Under the pieces are notes generated by a model, which saw only the letters and a list, made by a program, of their open reading frames with translations, did no database searches and was not told the DNA's origin. The position numbers were made by a program, and so were the translations under genes. Below are positions 19,604-30,668 of a stretch of 64,000 bases of DNA, piece by piece; the first letter of the stretch is position 1, and the number at the start of each line of letters is the position of its first letter. This DNA is from Pseudacidovorax sp. NFM-22 (lineage in GTDB: Bacteria > Pseudomonadota > Gammaproteobacteria > Burkholderiales > Burkholderiaceae_C). The stretch is taken from NCBI RefSeq assembly GCF_021401245.1, contig NZ_JACBFY010000006.1, positions 124,001 through 188,000 on the forward strand, given 5' to 3'.

Positions 19604-21142
19604 TCAGCCCTCGCGCCGCAGCGCAGGGAACAGGATCACGTCGCGGATGCTGGGCGAATCCGTCAACAGCATCATGAAGCGGTCGATGCCGATGCCGCAG
19701 CCGCCGGTGGGGGGCATGCCGTATTCCAGCGCGCGCACGAAGTCGTGGTCGAAGTACATCGCCTCGTCGTCGCCGCTGTCCTTGGCGGCCACCTGGGCGT
19801 TGAAGCGGGCGGCCTGGTCTTCGGCGTCGTTCAGCTCCGAGAAGCCGTTGCCGAATTCGCGGCCGGTGATGTAGAGCTCGAAGCGCTCGGTCACCTCCGG
19901 CCGCTCGTCGTTGGCTCGGGCCAGCGGCGAGATCTCGGTCGGGTGCTCCATGATGAAGGTGGGGTTCCAGAGCTTCTCTTCGACCACTTCCTCGAAGTAC
20001 AGCACCTGCAGGCTGGCCAGGGTGCGGCCGGCCAGGCGGTCCTTCTCCTCGCTCATGCCCAGTTGGTGCAGCGCGGCGATCAGCCAGTCGCGGCTGTCCA
20101 CGTTGTCGCCGGCCTCGGTGTGCTTGACGATGGCCTCGCGGATGGTCAGGCGCTCGAAGGGCGCGGCCAGGTCCACCGGCTTGCCCTGATAAGTGAGCTG
20201 CAGCGTGCCGACGGCCTTGGTGGCGGCGTCGCGGATCAGCGCTTCGGTGAAGTCCATCAGGTCGCGGTAGTTCCAGTAGGCCGCGTAGAACTCCATCATC
20301 GTGAACTCGGGGTTGTGCCGGACCGAGATGCCTTCGTTGCGGAAGTTGCGGTTGATCTCGAACACGCGCTCGAAGCCGCCCACGATCAGGCGCTTGAGGT
20401 AGAGCTCCGGCGCGATGCGCAGGTACATCTCCTGGTCGAGCGCGTTGTGGTGCGTGACGAAGGGCTTGGCATTGGCGCCGCCGGGAATGGGGTGGAGCAT
20501 CGGCGTCTCCACTTCCAGAAAGCCATGGCTCACCATGAACTCGCGGATGCCGCTCACGGCCTTGCTGCGGGCGGCGAAGCGGGTGCGGGCGGCCTCGTCG
20601 GTGATCAGGTCGACGTAGCGCTGGCGGTACTTCTGCTCCTGGTCGCTCATGCCGTGGAACTTGTCGGGCAGCGGACGCAGGCTCTTGGTGAGCAGGCGCA
20701 GGCGGCTGACCTTGATCGACAGCTCGCCGGTCTTGGTCTTCATCAGCGTGCCTTCGGCGCCGACGATGTCGCCCAGGTCCCACTTCTTGAAATCGGCGTA
20801 AGCCTCTTCGCCCAGAGCGTCGCGGGTGACGTAGAGCTGGATGCGGCCGGTGGCGTCCTGCAGCGTGGCGAAGCTGGCCTTGCCCATCACGCGCTTGAGC
20901 ATCATGCGACCGCCCACGCTGGCGGCCACGGGCGTGGCCTCGAGCGTCTCGGCGGCCGTCTCGCCGTGGGCGGCGAGCAGGGCGTCGGCGCGGTCGGCGG
21001 GCTTGAAGTCGTTGGGGAAGGCGACGCCGCGGCCCTCGGCCTGGCCGGCCCGCAGCGCCTTCAGTTTCTCGCGTCGTTCGGCGATCAGCTGGTTGTCGTC
21101 AACGGAAGGGGCGGCAGCGGCCGGCGTGGTGTGGTCGGACAT
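19604..21142 (-). CDS. lysS: Lysyl-tRNA synthetase, class II
   Basis: Charges tRNA-Lys. 512 residues. An N-terminal anticodon-binding OB domain (about 60-170) has [21 protein letters not shown]. Class II motif 1 is [16 protein letters not shown], motif 2 is [20 protein letters not shown], and motif 3 [19 protein letters not shown] is near the C-terminus. An acidic 40-residue extension precedes the core. A TAAAAT box lies 120 bases upstream. Confidence 0.97.
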   Translation of the reverse strand: MSDHTTPAAAAPSVDDNQLIAERREKLKALRAGQAEGRGVAFPNDFKPADRADALLAAHGETAAETLEATPVAASVGGRMMLKRVMGKASFATLQDATGRIQLYVTRDALGEEAYADFKKWDLGDIVGAEGTLMKTKTGELSIKVSRLRLLTKSLRPLPDKFHGMSDQEQKYRQRYVDLITDEAARTRFAARSKAVSGIREFMVSHGFLEVETPMLHPIPGGANAKPFVTHHNALDQEMYLRIAPELYLKRLIVGGFERVFEINRNFRNEGISVRHNPEFTMMEFYAAYWNYRDLMDFTEALIRDAATKAVGTLQLTYQGKPVDLAAPFERLTIREAIVKHTEAGDNVDSRDWLIAALHQLGMSEEKDRLAGRTLASLQVLYFEEVVEEKLWNPTFIMEHPTEISPLARANDERPEVTERFELYITGREFGNGFSELNDAEDQAARFNAQVAAKDSGDDEAMYFDHDFVRALEYGMPPTGGCGIGIDRFMMLLTDSPSIRDVILFPALRREG

Positions 21143-21261
21143 GGAGGGCGTCGTGCAGTTGGAGGCCGCCGCCGGGCGCGGGGGCGACCGGGGGGAGGGC
21201 GGCTGTCAGGGGAAGGGCGCCAGGGTCGCCGGGCGGTGGGCCCGGTGCAGCGCGGCCGGCG

Positions 21262-21267
21262 ATTTTA
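21262..21267 (-). promoter_or_regulatory. Possible lysS -10 element
   Basis: TAAAAT on the minus strand in the 232-bp gap upstream of lysS. It would give a leader of about 110 bases. The -35 region is not recognisable in the GC-rich sequence, and nothing else clear is seen in the gap. Confidence 0.4.
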
Positions 21268-21374
21268 GCGGGGCCGCGCTGCGCAACGCGGTGCGCGCGC
21301 CGCAGTAACGTTGCCTGGGCGCAGCCTGGGTGCTCGCCGCGTGATGACGGGGGGATGCGGTCCGCGCCGTTCGC

Positions 21375-22001
21375 TCAGCGCTGGCCCGAGATGCGCGTCT
21401 GCGCCAGCAGGTCGCTCACCAGCTCCAGGCGAACCAGCGGACTGTCCAGGGCCAGCAGGCGCTGCCGCATCTCGGAGGGCAAGGGCAGCAGCTCGCACCA
21501 GCGGTTGGCCACCCAGGCGCAGTCGTCGTAGTCCGGCGGCTCGGCCAGGGGCAGCGGCCCGCCGCGCTGGCGCAGGGTCTCGGCGAACTGGCGCAGCGCA
21601 TCGGCCACACCGAGCAGGTCGTCCGGCACGGGCACGCGGGCTTCGGGCGGCAACTTCTCGATGCGCGCCGTCCACAAGCCATTGGGTTGCTGCCGGCGCT
21701 CCAGGATGCGGAAGCGCTCGGTGCCCACGCATTCGATGACCAGCAGGCCGGACTGGGGCGACTCCAGGTGACGAATGGTGGCCAGCGTGCCCATGTCCGC
21801 GAAGACTTCGGGCGCAGCGCCGGCGGCGCGCACCTCCGCGCCCCGCATCAGCCCGACCACGCCGAAGGGCGTGCCGGCCTTGTGGCACTCGCCGATCATC
21901 TGCAGGTAGCGCAGCTCGAAGATCCGCAGCGGCAGCAGCCCGCCCGGAAAGAGCACGGTTCCGAGGGGAAAAAGCGGCAGGAAGACGTTGGCTTCGGACA
22001 T
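21375..22001 (-). CDS. Lon-substrate-binding-domain protein
   Basis: 208 residues covering only the N-terminal substrate-binding domain of Lon protease, without the ATPase or protease parts. It begins with FLPLFPLGTVLFPGGLLPLRIFE and RYLQMIGEC, the hallmark of this domain, with ESPQSGLLVIECVGTERFRI further on. Such stand-alone proteins are common in proteobacteria; their role is unknown. Divergent from yggT, 72 bp apart. Confidence 0.88.
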   Translation of the reverse strand: MSEANVFLPLFPLGTVLFPGGLLPLRIFELRYLQMIGECHKAGTPFGVVGLMRGAEVRAAGAAPEVFADMGTLATIRHLESPQSGLLVIECVGTERFRILERRQQPNGLWTARIEKLPPEARVPVPDDLLGVADALRQFAETLRQRGGPLPLAEPPDYDDCAWVANRWCELLPLPSEMRQRLLALDSPLVRLELVSDLLAQTRISGQR

Positions 22002-22073
22002 GATGGGCGCAGAAGTGCGTGGCTATCATCGCACTCCCTCCATGCCCCCTGCGGCGTCTTTCTCTTCCTGACG

Positions 22074-22631
22074 ATGCTCTACCAGATCCCTTCGTTCCTG
22101 CTGGACGTCATCGCCGGCCTGCTGGGCGGCGCCTGCCTGCTGCGCCTGTACATGCAGCTGCACCGCGTGCCCTTCGGCAATCCGCTGGGGCGTTTCGTCT
22201 TTGCATTGACCGACTGGATCGTGCTGCCCCTGCGCCGCATCCTGCCCGCGGCGGGCCGCTGGGACCTCGCCAGCCTGGTGGCGGCCTGGTTGATCGTCAT
22301 GCTCAAGTACCTGCTGCTGATGCTGCTGGCCGGCGGGCTGCGGCCGGTGGCGCTGCCGCTGCTGTCGCTGTTCGGGTTGCTGCAGCTGGCGGTGTCGGGG
22401 CTGACGGCGATGCTGATCGTCTATGCGGTGCTGTCGTGGATCCCCGGCGCATCCCCCGTGCTGCATGACCTGGTGCAGCGCCTGGCCGAGCCGCTGGTGC
22501 GGCCCATCCGCCGGGTGGTGCCGCTGATCGGCGGCGTGGACCTGTCGCCGCTCGTGGCCATCGTGCTGCTGCAGATCGTGGCGATGGTGCTGGGCAATCT
22601 GCTGGTGGGCATCTACGGCATCGGGCGCTGA
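22074..22631 (+). CDS. YggT family integral membrane protein
   Basis: 185 residues with two repeats of a helix pair. The first repeat covers about 1-80 (IPSFLLDVIAGLLGGACLLRLYMQ and NPLGRFVFALTDWIVLPLRRILP); the second covers 95-185 with SWIPGASPVLHDLVQRLAEPLVRPIRRVVP. The PxxxPxRRxxP segments are the YggT signature. The function is not settled; some homologs are linked to osmotic or secretion phenotypes. ATG 22074 is preceded by TATCAT at 22024-22029, a possible -10. Confidence 0.88.
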   Translation: MLYQIPSFLLDVIAGLLGGACLLRLYMQLHRVPFGNPLGRFVFALTDWIVLPLRRILPAAGRWDLASLVAAWLIVMLKYLLLMLLAGGLRPVALPLLSLFGLLQLAVSGLTAMLIVYAVLSWIPGASPVLHDLVQRLAEPLVRPIRRVVPLIGGVDLSPLVAIVLLQIVAMVLGNLLVGIYGIGR

Positions 22632-22694
22632 GGCACGGAGCCGGCGCCGAAGCCCATAGGACGCGAGGCGCCGGGCAACTGCGCCTGAAGCCGC

Positions 22695-25160
22695 TCAGTA
22701 GACGTCGCGGCGCAGCCGGCCTTCCATGAGCAGGGCCTCCACTGCCGCGGCGCCAAGCAGCTCGCGCAACGCGGCATCCACGCCCTGCGCCATGCCCGCC
22801 AGGCTGCCGCAGACATAGAGCACGGCACCGTCATCCACCCAGCGGCGCAACGCGTCGCCTGCATCCTTCAGGGCGTCCTGCACATGGCGGCCGGTGGGCG
22901 CCACGCGCGACCAGGCCAAGTCCACCCGCGGGAGCAGGCCGCGGGCCTGCCAGGCCTGCACGTCGTCGGCGAAGAAGGCATCGTGGTCCGGATGCCGCTC
23001 GCCGAAGATCAGCCAGTTGCGCCCGTGGCCGCGCCGCGCCCGCTCGCGCAGATGTCCGTGCAGGCCCGCAAAGCCCGAGCCGTTGCCGATGAAGATGCAG
23101 GGGCGGTCGTCGTCGATCAGCCGGAAGCCCGGGTTGTCGAGCAGTCGCAGGCGCAGCGGTGCGCCGGGCAGGGTCTGCACCGTGAGCCAGCTGGACATGA
23201 GGCCGAGGCGCCCGTCGTCCAGCACGCGCTGGCGCACCAGCAGGCTGAGGGCGCCGTCGTCCGGGATCGAGGCGACGGAATAGCGCCGGGGCGGCTCGCC
23301 GGCCGTGGGCGCTTCGATCTCCGCCAGCGCGCCTGGCTGCCAGTGGGCACCGGGGGGCAGGGCGATCTGTAGCTCGAACAGCGGCGAGCCGGCGCTCCCA
23401 GGATTCAGGTGCGTGCGCCGGCCCAACTCGGCCTCCAGCCAGCGGGGTGCGGCCAGGGCCGGGCCCAGCGTTGCGTCCTCGTCCAGCACGACGCCGAAGG
23501 CCGCGCCCACCTCGGCACGCCAGCGCACGAGGGCGGAGGCGTCCGCCTCGTCCATTTCCACCAAGGGGAACAGCGGCCGTGCGCCCAGGCGGCGCAGATG
23601 GCCATCCAGCGCATGGCCGAAGCCGCAGAAGGTGCCGTACTGGCGGTTGCCCAGGGCCAGCAGGCCGAAGGCGGGCGCCGGCGTCAGCGGCCCGCTCATC
23701 GTGCTCAACCGCCGGGCGAAGGCGCGGGCCGCGTCGGGCGGCTCGCCGTCGCCATAGCTGCTGGCCACGACCAGCAGGCGCGGGTGGTGGGACAGATCAA
23801 CCGGGGCCAGCGCCTGCAGCGGCCGGACGGTGGCGGGCACGCCAGCCGCGCCCAGGGCGGCCGCGGTCTGCCAGGCGAGCCGTTCGGCATGGCCCGTCTG
23901 GGTGGCGAAGGCGATCAGCAGGCCGCCGGCCTCGGGCGTGGCGCTGCCACCCGCCGCCGCCAGCGAAGCCCGCCGCGCCCGCCGTGCCGCCGCCGCCTCG
24001 CGTCGGCGGCGCAGGTACAGCAGCCAGCCGGTGATGGCGAAGAGCAGGAGCCCGGCGCTGGCCAGCACCATCACCACCCGGCCGAGCGGGCCCCAGAAGC
24101 TGCCCATGTGCAGCGGATAGATGCTGTTGACCAGCCGCGCCGGCGCGCTCAGTTCGGCATAGCGGCGATGCTCGATGGGCTCGCCGGTGGCGGCGTCCAG
24201 GTAGAGCCGGTTGCGGGCGCGCTCGTGCTCGGCGTCGCGGCGCAGGTAGGTGACTTCGACGCGCGGATTGGCCCGTGCCGGCAGCCGCAGCGTCACCAGC
24301 TGCCAATTGCCGTCCGATGCGCGCAGGAAGCCCTGCCAGAGCCGGTCCAGATCGGGCGCGATGCGGGGAGGCGCGGGCGTGGGGATCGTCGTGGTCGCCG
24401 CGCCACCAGCGGCACCCATGGCCCGGCCGGCCGGGTTGCCGCCGCTGCGCTGCATGCGCGCCGCCTGTCCTTCGCCCACGGCGCCGTCCACCGCCGCACG
24501 CACCGCGTCGAAGCCCCAGTAGACGCCGGTCAGCCCCGACACCAGGTAGCACAGCAGGGCCAGCGTGCCTGCCACCGCATGCAGGTTCCACAGCAGCGCG
24601 CGGCCGCGCAGGCGCAGGTCCACGCGCAGCCAGGCGCGCCAGTCCAGCGCCCGTTGCGGCCAGCGCAGCACCAGGCCGGAGAGGGCCAGCAGCAACAGCG
24701 AGGCCGCCAGCACACCCGTCACCGGCTTGCCGATGTCGCGTGGCAGCAGCAGCCAGCGGTGCAGCGATTCGACGGTCTCGAAGAATTCGTCGCCCCGCGG
24801 CTCGGGCAGCGGCTCGGCGGTCCACGGGTCCAGCCAGTGCTGGGCGCCACGGCGCTGGCCGGGCGCCGGCGCGAAGCCGATGCGCACGGGCCAGCCGGCC
24901 TGCTCGCGCAGGGTGAGCGTCTGCACCTGCACTTTCGGGTCACGCGCCTGCACGGCGGCGACCAGCGCGGCGGGGGTGAGCGGGGCCGCGCCGGGCGTGG
25001 GCGGCTGGCGCTGGAACAGCGCCGGATTCACCGCCTCGACGATCTCCGCCCGGTAGGCCAGCAGCGCGCCGCTGCTGCCGATGACCGCCAGCACCGTGCC
25101 GGCCGTGATACCGGCCAGCCAGTGCAGCCGGAACAGGACTTGGCGCCAGGTCCAGCGCAT
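22695..25160 (-). CDS. PepSY membrane domain fused to flavodoxin/NADPH reductase
   Basis: 821-residue fusion, probably an inner-membrane ferric-siderophore reductase. Membrane helices at about 15-37, 147-166, 188-215 and 361-383 with PepSY-type periplasmic segments form the first half. A flavodoxin domain follows (FATQTGHAE at 419-426, SSYGDGEPP further on), then a FAD-binding part (RYSVASIPDD) and an NADPH-binding part (FIGNGSGFAG, YVCGS) ending RRDVY as in sulfite-reductase alpha subunits. It starts 18 bp after the receptor gene, which suggests reduction of the imported Fe(III) complex. The substrate is inferred from context. Confidence 0.85.
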   Translation of the reverse strand: MRWTWRQVLFRLHWLAGITAGTVLAVIGSSGALLAYRAEIVEAVNPALFQRQPPTPGAAPLTPAALVAAVQARDPKVQVQTLTLREQAGWPVRIGFAPAPGQRRGAQHWLDPWTAEPLPEPRGDEFFETVESLHRWLLLPRDIGKPVTGVLAASLLLLALSGLVLRWPQRALDWRAWLRVDLRLRGRALLWNLHAVAGTLALLCYLVSGLTGVYWGFDAVRAAVDGAVGEGQAARMQRSGGNPAGRAMGAAGGAATTTIPTPAPPRIAPDLDRLWQGFLRASDGNWQLVTLRLPARANPRVEVTYLRRDAEHERARNRLYLDAATGEPIEHRRYAELSAPARLVNSIYPLHMGSFWGPLGRVVMVLASAGLLLFAITGWLLYLRRRREAAAARRARRASLAAAGGSATPEAGGLLIAFATQTGHAERLAWQTAAALGAAGVPATVRPLQALAPVDLSHHPRLLVVASSYGDGEPPDAARAFARRLSTMSGPLTPAPAFGLLALGNRQYGTFCGFGHALDGHLRRLGARPLFPLVEMDEADASALVRWRAEVGAAFGVVLDEDATLGPALAAPRWLEAELGRRTHLNPGSAGSPLFELQIALPPGAHWQPGALAEIEAPTAGEPPRRYSVASIPDDGALSLLVRQRVLDDGRLGLMSSWLTVQTLPGAPLRLRLLDNPGFRLIDDDRPCIFIGNGSGFAGLHGHLRERARRGHGRNWLIFGERHPDHDAFFADDVQAWQARGLLPRVDLAWSRVAPTGRHVQDALKDAGDALRRWVDDGAVLYVCGSLAGMAQGVDAALRELLGAAAVEALLMEGRLRRDVY

Positions 25161-25178
25161 GTCAGCCTCTCACCGCGC

Positions 25179-27272
25179 TCACAGGTCGACCTTCATCAAG
25201 GCCTTCACGGTGCGCGGCGTGCCGACGGCCAGACGCGTACCGGCGGCCGACCAGTAGCGCTTGTCGCCGGTGTTCTCCACATTCAGCTGGAACTGGGTGC
25301 GCCTGCCGAACAGCTGCGTCACGTAGCGCGCCCCCACATCGAACAGCGTGTAGCCGCCGATGAAGCCCTGGTTCAGGTCGTCGATGGGACGGCGACCGGT
25401 GTAGTAGGCGCCGCCGTTGATCGAAAGCCCGGGCACGCCGGCGATGTCGTACGACAGGAACAGGCTGGCCGTCCTGCGGGCCGTGTTCTCGGGCATCTTG
25501 CCGTTGTACTGGGCGTTGATGTCGCGGAAGGCGGCGTTCAGCAGTTGGCCCGAGGCCTGCCACGCCAGCTGCTTCGTGATCTGGCCCTGGGCCGACAGCT
25601 CCAGCCCGCGGTAGACCTGCCGGCCGTCGCCCACGAAGGTGTTGGCGCTGTTGGTGTAGGTGCCCGGGCGGTCGATGTCGAACAGGGCGGCCGAGAACAT
25701 CGTGCCCATCGGCGCCTGCCAGCGCAGGCCGAGCTCCTTCTGCTTGCTCACGCCCGGGGCCAGCCGCTGGTTCTGGTTGGTGGTGCCGGCGGGCGCCGCC
25801 TCGCCTTCCTCCACGCCCTGCGCATAGGAGCCGTAGACGGCCAGCTCCGGCGTGAACTTGTAGGTCAGCGCGAGCAGCGGCGAGGTCTTGTCGACGTCGT
25901 AGGCGATCACCGGCAGCGTGGTGCTGGCGCCCTGCACGCTCTGGTAGCGCGTGTGGCGCACGCCGGCCACCAGTTGCCACTCGGGCGAGATCACGATGCG
26001 GTCCAGCGCGTAGAGGCCCAGGTCGCTGCTGTCCTGGAAGCCGTTGGTGGGCACCAGCGTGCGGTTGCTGAGCGCCAGCGGCGCGATGGGGATCGGGTCG
26101 TACAGGTACTGCACCGTGCTGGCGCTGCCGTAGCTGCGGTTGTAGAGCGGTGCCTGGCTCTTGTCGGCCCGTGCCACGCCCAGGGTCAGCTCGTGCTGGA
26201 GACTGCCCGTCTGGAAGGTGCCGAACAGCTCGGTGCGCAGCAGCTGCGACGTCTGCTCCAGGTGCTGCACGGTGCCGGTGATGCGGCCCCGGCCCGTCGT
26301 CACGTTGTAGTTGCTGAAGGTCGCCAGCCCGCGGTCGCGCTCGGCGTCGGATCGACCGGCCTCGACCATCAGCGCCCAGTCGCTGTTGATCGAATAGTCG
26401 GCGCGCAGTTGCTGGTTGGTGACCTCGGCGGCGAAGGGCGTCCAGGTGGGGCCGAGCAGGCGGGTGGGGTCGGGCAGCGCGGGCAGCGTGATCACCCCGT
26501 TGACCGCCGCCGGCCGGCCGATGCCGGCCTGCTCCACGATGCGCTTCTGGTAATGCTCGATGTCGGCCTTGAGGGTCAACTGCGAGTTCACGCGCCAGTC
26601 GAAGGCCAGCGACTGCATCTGGCGGTTGCCGTCCACGCCGCCGATGGCCGAGCCCAGGCTGCCGCCCGCGGCATTGATGCGCACGCCGAACTGATCGTCC
26701 GCGCCGAAGCGCCGGCCGATGTCCACCAGGCCCTGCGCGCCGCCGTGGTCGTCCACCTTCAGGCCCACGCTGGTCACCGGCGTGGCGCCGGCCCGTTTGG
26801 TCACGAAGTTGACGATGCCGGCCGGCGAGGTGAAGCCGTAGTAGAGCGCCGAGGCGCCCTTGAGCACCTCCACCCGCTCCTTGTTCTCCATCGGGATCTC
26901 GGAGATGTTGGGGATGGCCAGCGAGCCGTTGAGCCGGTAGTTGGTACGGTTCTCGACGCCGATGCCGCGGATCACCAGCTGGTCGAAGGTGTCGCCGCCG
27001 TTCTGCTGGCGCGTGACGCCGGCGGTGTTGCGCAGCACGTCGTAGACGCTGTCGGCCGCCTGCAGTGCGATGACGGCGCTGGTGACGGCATTCACGGTGG
27101 CCGGCACGTCCATCAGCTGTCCGCCGCGGAAGGTGCCCGCCTCCACCGTGTTGGCGACGAAGCCGTTGCTGCGGTCGGCGCGCACGTCCACGGTGTCCAG
27201 GGTGGTCTGGGCCAGGACGGCGCAGGGCAGCGGCAGCGCCAGGGCGGCGGCGACAGGGAGCAGTCTTCTCAT
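25179..27272 (-). CDS. TonB-dependent siderophore receptor
   Basis: Outer-membrane receptor for a ferric siderophore. 697 residues from ATG 27272; a GTG at 27299 would add nine charged residues before the signal peptide and is less likely. The signal peptide MRRLLPVAAALALPLPCAVLAQ is followed by a TonB box-like TLDTVDV. The plug domain shows ADSVYDVLRNTAGVTRQQNGGDTFDQL-type motifs in part and RVEVLKGASALYYG; the barrel has YASYAQGVEEGE-like and LGLRWQ segments. It ends in leucine rather than the usual phenylalanine. Siderophore specificity cannot be told. Probable operon with the reductase downstream. Confidence 0.92.
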   Translation of the reverse strand: MRRLLPVAAALALPLPCAVLAQTTLDTVDVRADRSNGFVANTVEAGTFRGGQLMDVPATVNAVTSAVIALQAADSVYDVLRNTAGVTRQQNGGDTFDQLVIRGIGVENRTNYRLNGSLAIPNISEIPMENKERVEVLKGASALYYGFTSPAGIVNFVTKRAGATPVTSVGLKVDDHGGAQGLVDIGRRFGADDQFGVRINAAGGSLGSAIGGVDGNRQMQSLAFDWRVNSQLTLKADIEHYQKRIVEQAGIGRPAAVNGVITLPALPDPTRLLGPTWTPFAAEVTNQQLRADYSINSDWALMVEAGRSDAERDRGLATFSNYNVTTGRGRITGTVQHLEQTSQLLRTELFGTFQTGSLQHELTLGVARADKSQAPLYNRSYGSASTVQYLYDPIPIAPLALSNRTLVPTNGFQDSSDLGLYALDRIVISPEWQLVAGVRHTRYQSVQGASTTLPVIAYDVDKTSPLLALTYKFTPELAVYGSYAQGVEEGEAAPAGTTNQNQRLAPGVSKQKELGLRWQAPMGTMFSAALFDIDRPGTYTNSANTFVGDGRQVYRGLELSAQGQITKQLAWQASGQLLNAAFRDINAQYNGKMPENTARRTASLFLSYDIAGVPGLSINGGAYYTGRRPIDDLNQGFIGGYTLFDVGARYVTQLFGRRTQFQLNVENTGDKRYWSAAGTRLAVGTPRTVKALMKVDL

Positions 27273-27299
27273 GAGCAGGCGGGGCCGGCGAGCGGCCAC

Positions 27300-27322
27300 A
27301 AAAAAGCGCGCCGATGCGCGCT
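27300..27322 (-). terminator. Terminator hairpin in the receptor gene leader
   Basis: On the minus strand AGCGCGC (27322-27316), loop ATCG, GCGCGCT (27311-27305), then six T (27305-27300). It lies between the Fur-type palindrome and the receptor start codon. It may be an attenuator of the receptor gene, or the end of read-through transcripts from accD, which lies upstream on the same strand. Confidence 0.75.
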
Positions 27323-27359
27323 GTTGGCGAACTGGTGAAAACCCTATTCTGCCTTGCTA

Positions 27360-27376
27360 ATGAGAACTTTTCTCAT
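27360..27376. promoter_or_regulatory. Fur-box-like palindrome
   Basis: Perfect 7-3-7 palindrome ATGAGAA-CTT-TTCTCAT in an AT-rich pocket, close to betaproteobacterial Fur sites. It lies 88 bases before the receptor ATG, near a possible -10 (CAGAAT on the minus strand, 27351-27346). Iron control of the receptor-reductase pair is inferred. Confidence 0.7.
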
Positions 27377-27383
27377 GTTCGTG

Positions 27384-27400
27384 GCGATTGTCGCAATCGC
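27384..27400. promoter_or_regulatory. Second 7-3-7 palindrome beside the Fur box
   Basis: GCGATTG-TCG-CAATCGC is a perfect inverted repeat with the same geometry as the Fur-type site, centres 24 bp apart. The base sequence is not Fur-like. It may bind another regulator of the receptor promoter. Confidence 0.45.
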
Positions 27401-27406
27401 ACCACG

Positions 27407-27428
27407 GCCCGGCCACTGTGGGCCGGGC
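27407..27428. other. GC-rich hairpin after accD
   Basis: GCCCGGCC (27407-27414) and GGCCGGGC (27421-27428) around a 6-base loop, 12 bases after the accD stop. There is no T-run, so it is at best a weak terminator or RNA-end protector. Confidence 0.45.
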
Positions 27429-27440
27429 GCCCAAGGGTGA

Positions 27441-28313
27441 TCAGCCGACCGCGTCGGCCGGCTGGCGCGTGAGCATGGCCAGCACGCTGGCGATGGTCTT
27501 GCGCAGTTCGCGGCGATCGCTGATGAAGTCGACCGCGCCCTTTTCCTGCAGGAACTCGGCGCGCTGAAAGCCGGCCGGCAACTTCACCCGCACGGTGGAC
27601 TCGATCACGCGCGGGCCGGCGAAGCCGATCAGCGCCTTGGGCTCGGCGATCACCACGTCGCCCACGAAGGCGAAGCCGGCCGAGACGCCGCCCATGGTCG
27701 GGTCGGTCAGCACGCTGATGTACGGCAGGCCCTTCTTGGCCAGGCGGGTGAGGGCCGCGTTGGTCTTGGCCATCTGCATCAGCGACAGCAGGCCTTCCTG
27801 CATGCGGGCGCCGCCGGTGGCGGTGAAGCAGATGAAGGGCACCTTCTGCTCGATGGCGGTCTCGACGCCGCGCACGAAGCGCTCGCCGACCACCGAGCCC
27901 ATGGAGCCGCCCATGAACTCGAACTCGAAGCAGGCGGCGACCACGCCGATGTTGAGCACCGAGCCGCCCATCACCACCAGGGCGTCGGTCTCGCCGGTGG
28001 ACTCCAGCGCTTCCTTCAGGCGCTCGGGGTACTTGCGGCTGTCCTTGAACTTGAGGGCATCGACCGGCAGCACTTCCTGGCCCAGCTCGTAGCGGCCTTC
28101 GGCATCGAGGAAGGCGTCGAGCCGCGCACGGGCGCCGATGCGGTGGTGGTGGCTGCAGCTGGGGCAGACGTTCTGGTTCTGCTCCAGGTCGGTCTTGTAG
28201 AGCACCGTCTCGCAGCTCGGGCACTTGATCCACAGGCCCTCGGGCATCTGGCGCCGGGCACCGGGGTCGGTGGGCGCGATCTTGGGGGGGAGGAGTTTTT
28301 CGAGCCAGCTCAT
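27441..28313 (-). CDS. accD: Acetyl-CoA carboxylase carboxyltransferase beta subunit
   Basis: With AccA transfers CO2 from biotin to acetyl-CoA to make malonyl-CoA. 290 residues. Start ATG 28313 gives the normal [12 protein letters not shown]. The zinc ribbon is seen as CPSC (residues 31-34) and a second CPSC about 20 residues later. The carboxyltransferase core includes [16 protein letters not shown] and [12 protein letters not shown]. Downstream of trpA, a common order in proteobacteria. Confidence 0.97.
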   Translation of the reverse strand: MSWLEKLLPPKIAPTDPGARRQMPEGLWIKCPSCETVLYKTDLEQNQNVCPSCSHHHRIGARARLDAFLDAEGRYELGQEVLPVDALKFKDSRKYPERLKEALESTGETDALVVMGGSVLNIGVVAACFEFEFMGGSMGSVVGERFVRGVETAIEQKVPFICFTATGGARMQEGLLSLMQMAKTNAALTRLAKKGLPYISVLTDPTMGGVSAGFAFVGDVVIAEPKALIGFAGPRVIESTVRVKLPAGFQRAEFLQEKGAVDFISDRRELRKTIASVLAMLTRQPADAVG

Positions 28314-28421
28314 GGTGTGCGTCCGAGTTCTGTGCAAGGAGGCGGACGGGGCGGCCAGGCCGCCTGTCCGCGGCGCCTGCCGGGCGCGGTGGCCGGGCAG
28401 GGCGGGGAACGAGGGGACGGA

Positions 28422-29281
28422 TTATCCCGCTTTCGGCCCGGGGGCCGGCAGCGCATCCAGCGCGGCACGGATGCCGCGCAGGAAATCGCCCGCCGCCGCC
28501 AGTGCCGCTTCGCGCGGCTGGCCTTCCAGCAGCTGGATGATCCGCGTGCCGATCACCACCGCGTCGGCCGTGCGGCCCACGGCCTGCGCCGTCTGCGCGT
28601 CGCGGATGCCGAAGCCCACGCCTACCGGCACGGTCACGTGCTCGCGGATGCGCGGCAGCATCTGCTCGACGGCACCGGTGTCCAGGTGGCCGGCACCGGT
28701 CACGCCCTTGAGCGAGACGTAGTAGACATAGCCGCTGGCCACGCGCGCCACCTGCGCCATGCGGGCGTCGGTGCTGGTGGGGGCCAGCAGGAAGATCAGG
28801 TCCAGCCCGTGCGCGCGCAGGTCGGCGGCGAAGGCCTCGCATTCCTCCGGCGGGTAATCGACGATCAGCACGCCGTCCACGCCCGCCGCCGCTGCGTCGC
28901 GCACGAAGGCGCCGACGCCATGCCTGAGGTCGTAGCGCTCCACCGGGTTGGCATAGCCCATCAGCACCACGGGGGTCGCGGTGTCCTTGCGGCGGAACTC
29001 GGCCACCATGGCCAGCACCTGCGCCATGCCGACGCCCATCGCCAGTGCGGCCTCGCCGGCCTTCTGGATCACGGGGCCGTCGGCCATGGGGTCGGAGAAG
29101 GGCACGCCCAACTCGATCACGTCGGCGCCGGCGGCGACCATGGCGTGCATCAGTGCAGGCGTGATGTCGGCTTGCGGGAAGCCGGCGGTCACGTAAGGGA
29201 TCAGCGCCTTGCGGCCCTCGTCCGCCAGGCGCGCGAAGGTGGACGCGATGCGGCGGCTGTCCGGCTTGGTGTTCGCAGCGC

Positions 29282-29285
<4 letters not shown>
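28422..29285 (-). CDS. trpA: Tryptophan synthase alpha subunit
   Basis: Cleaves indole-3-glycerol phosphate to indole, passed by tunnel to TrpB. 287 residues. The catalytic Glu and Asp lie in [14 protein letters not shown] and [13 protein letters not shown]; phosphate-binding GFGIRDAQ is present. ATG 29285 overlaps the trpB stop by ATGA, giving equimolar subunits by coupled translation. Confidence 0.97.
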
Positions 29286-30544
<1,259 letters not shown>

Positions 30545-30668
30545 GGCGATCGTGAAGATGGCGCCGGTGCGCGGGCGTGCACCGGCAGAACGATGAGGTC
30601 TTGTTGTTGGCACCGGCCAGGACGCGCAGTGTCCTGGTGGTGCAGCCGGTGGGCCCGAAGGCCCCGGC

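Noticed and set aside
23409-27338. A long plus-strand open frame across the receptor and reductase genes
   Set aside because: Both minus-strand genes show clear domain motifs; the plus frame is low-complexity and repeat-free shadow sequence.
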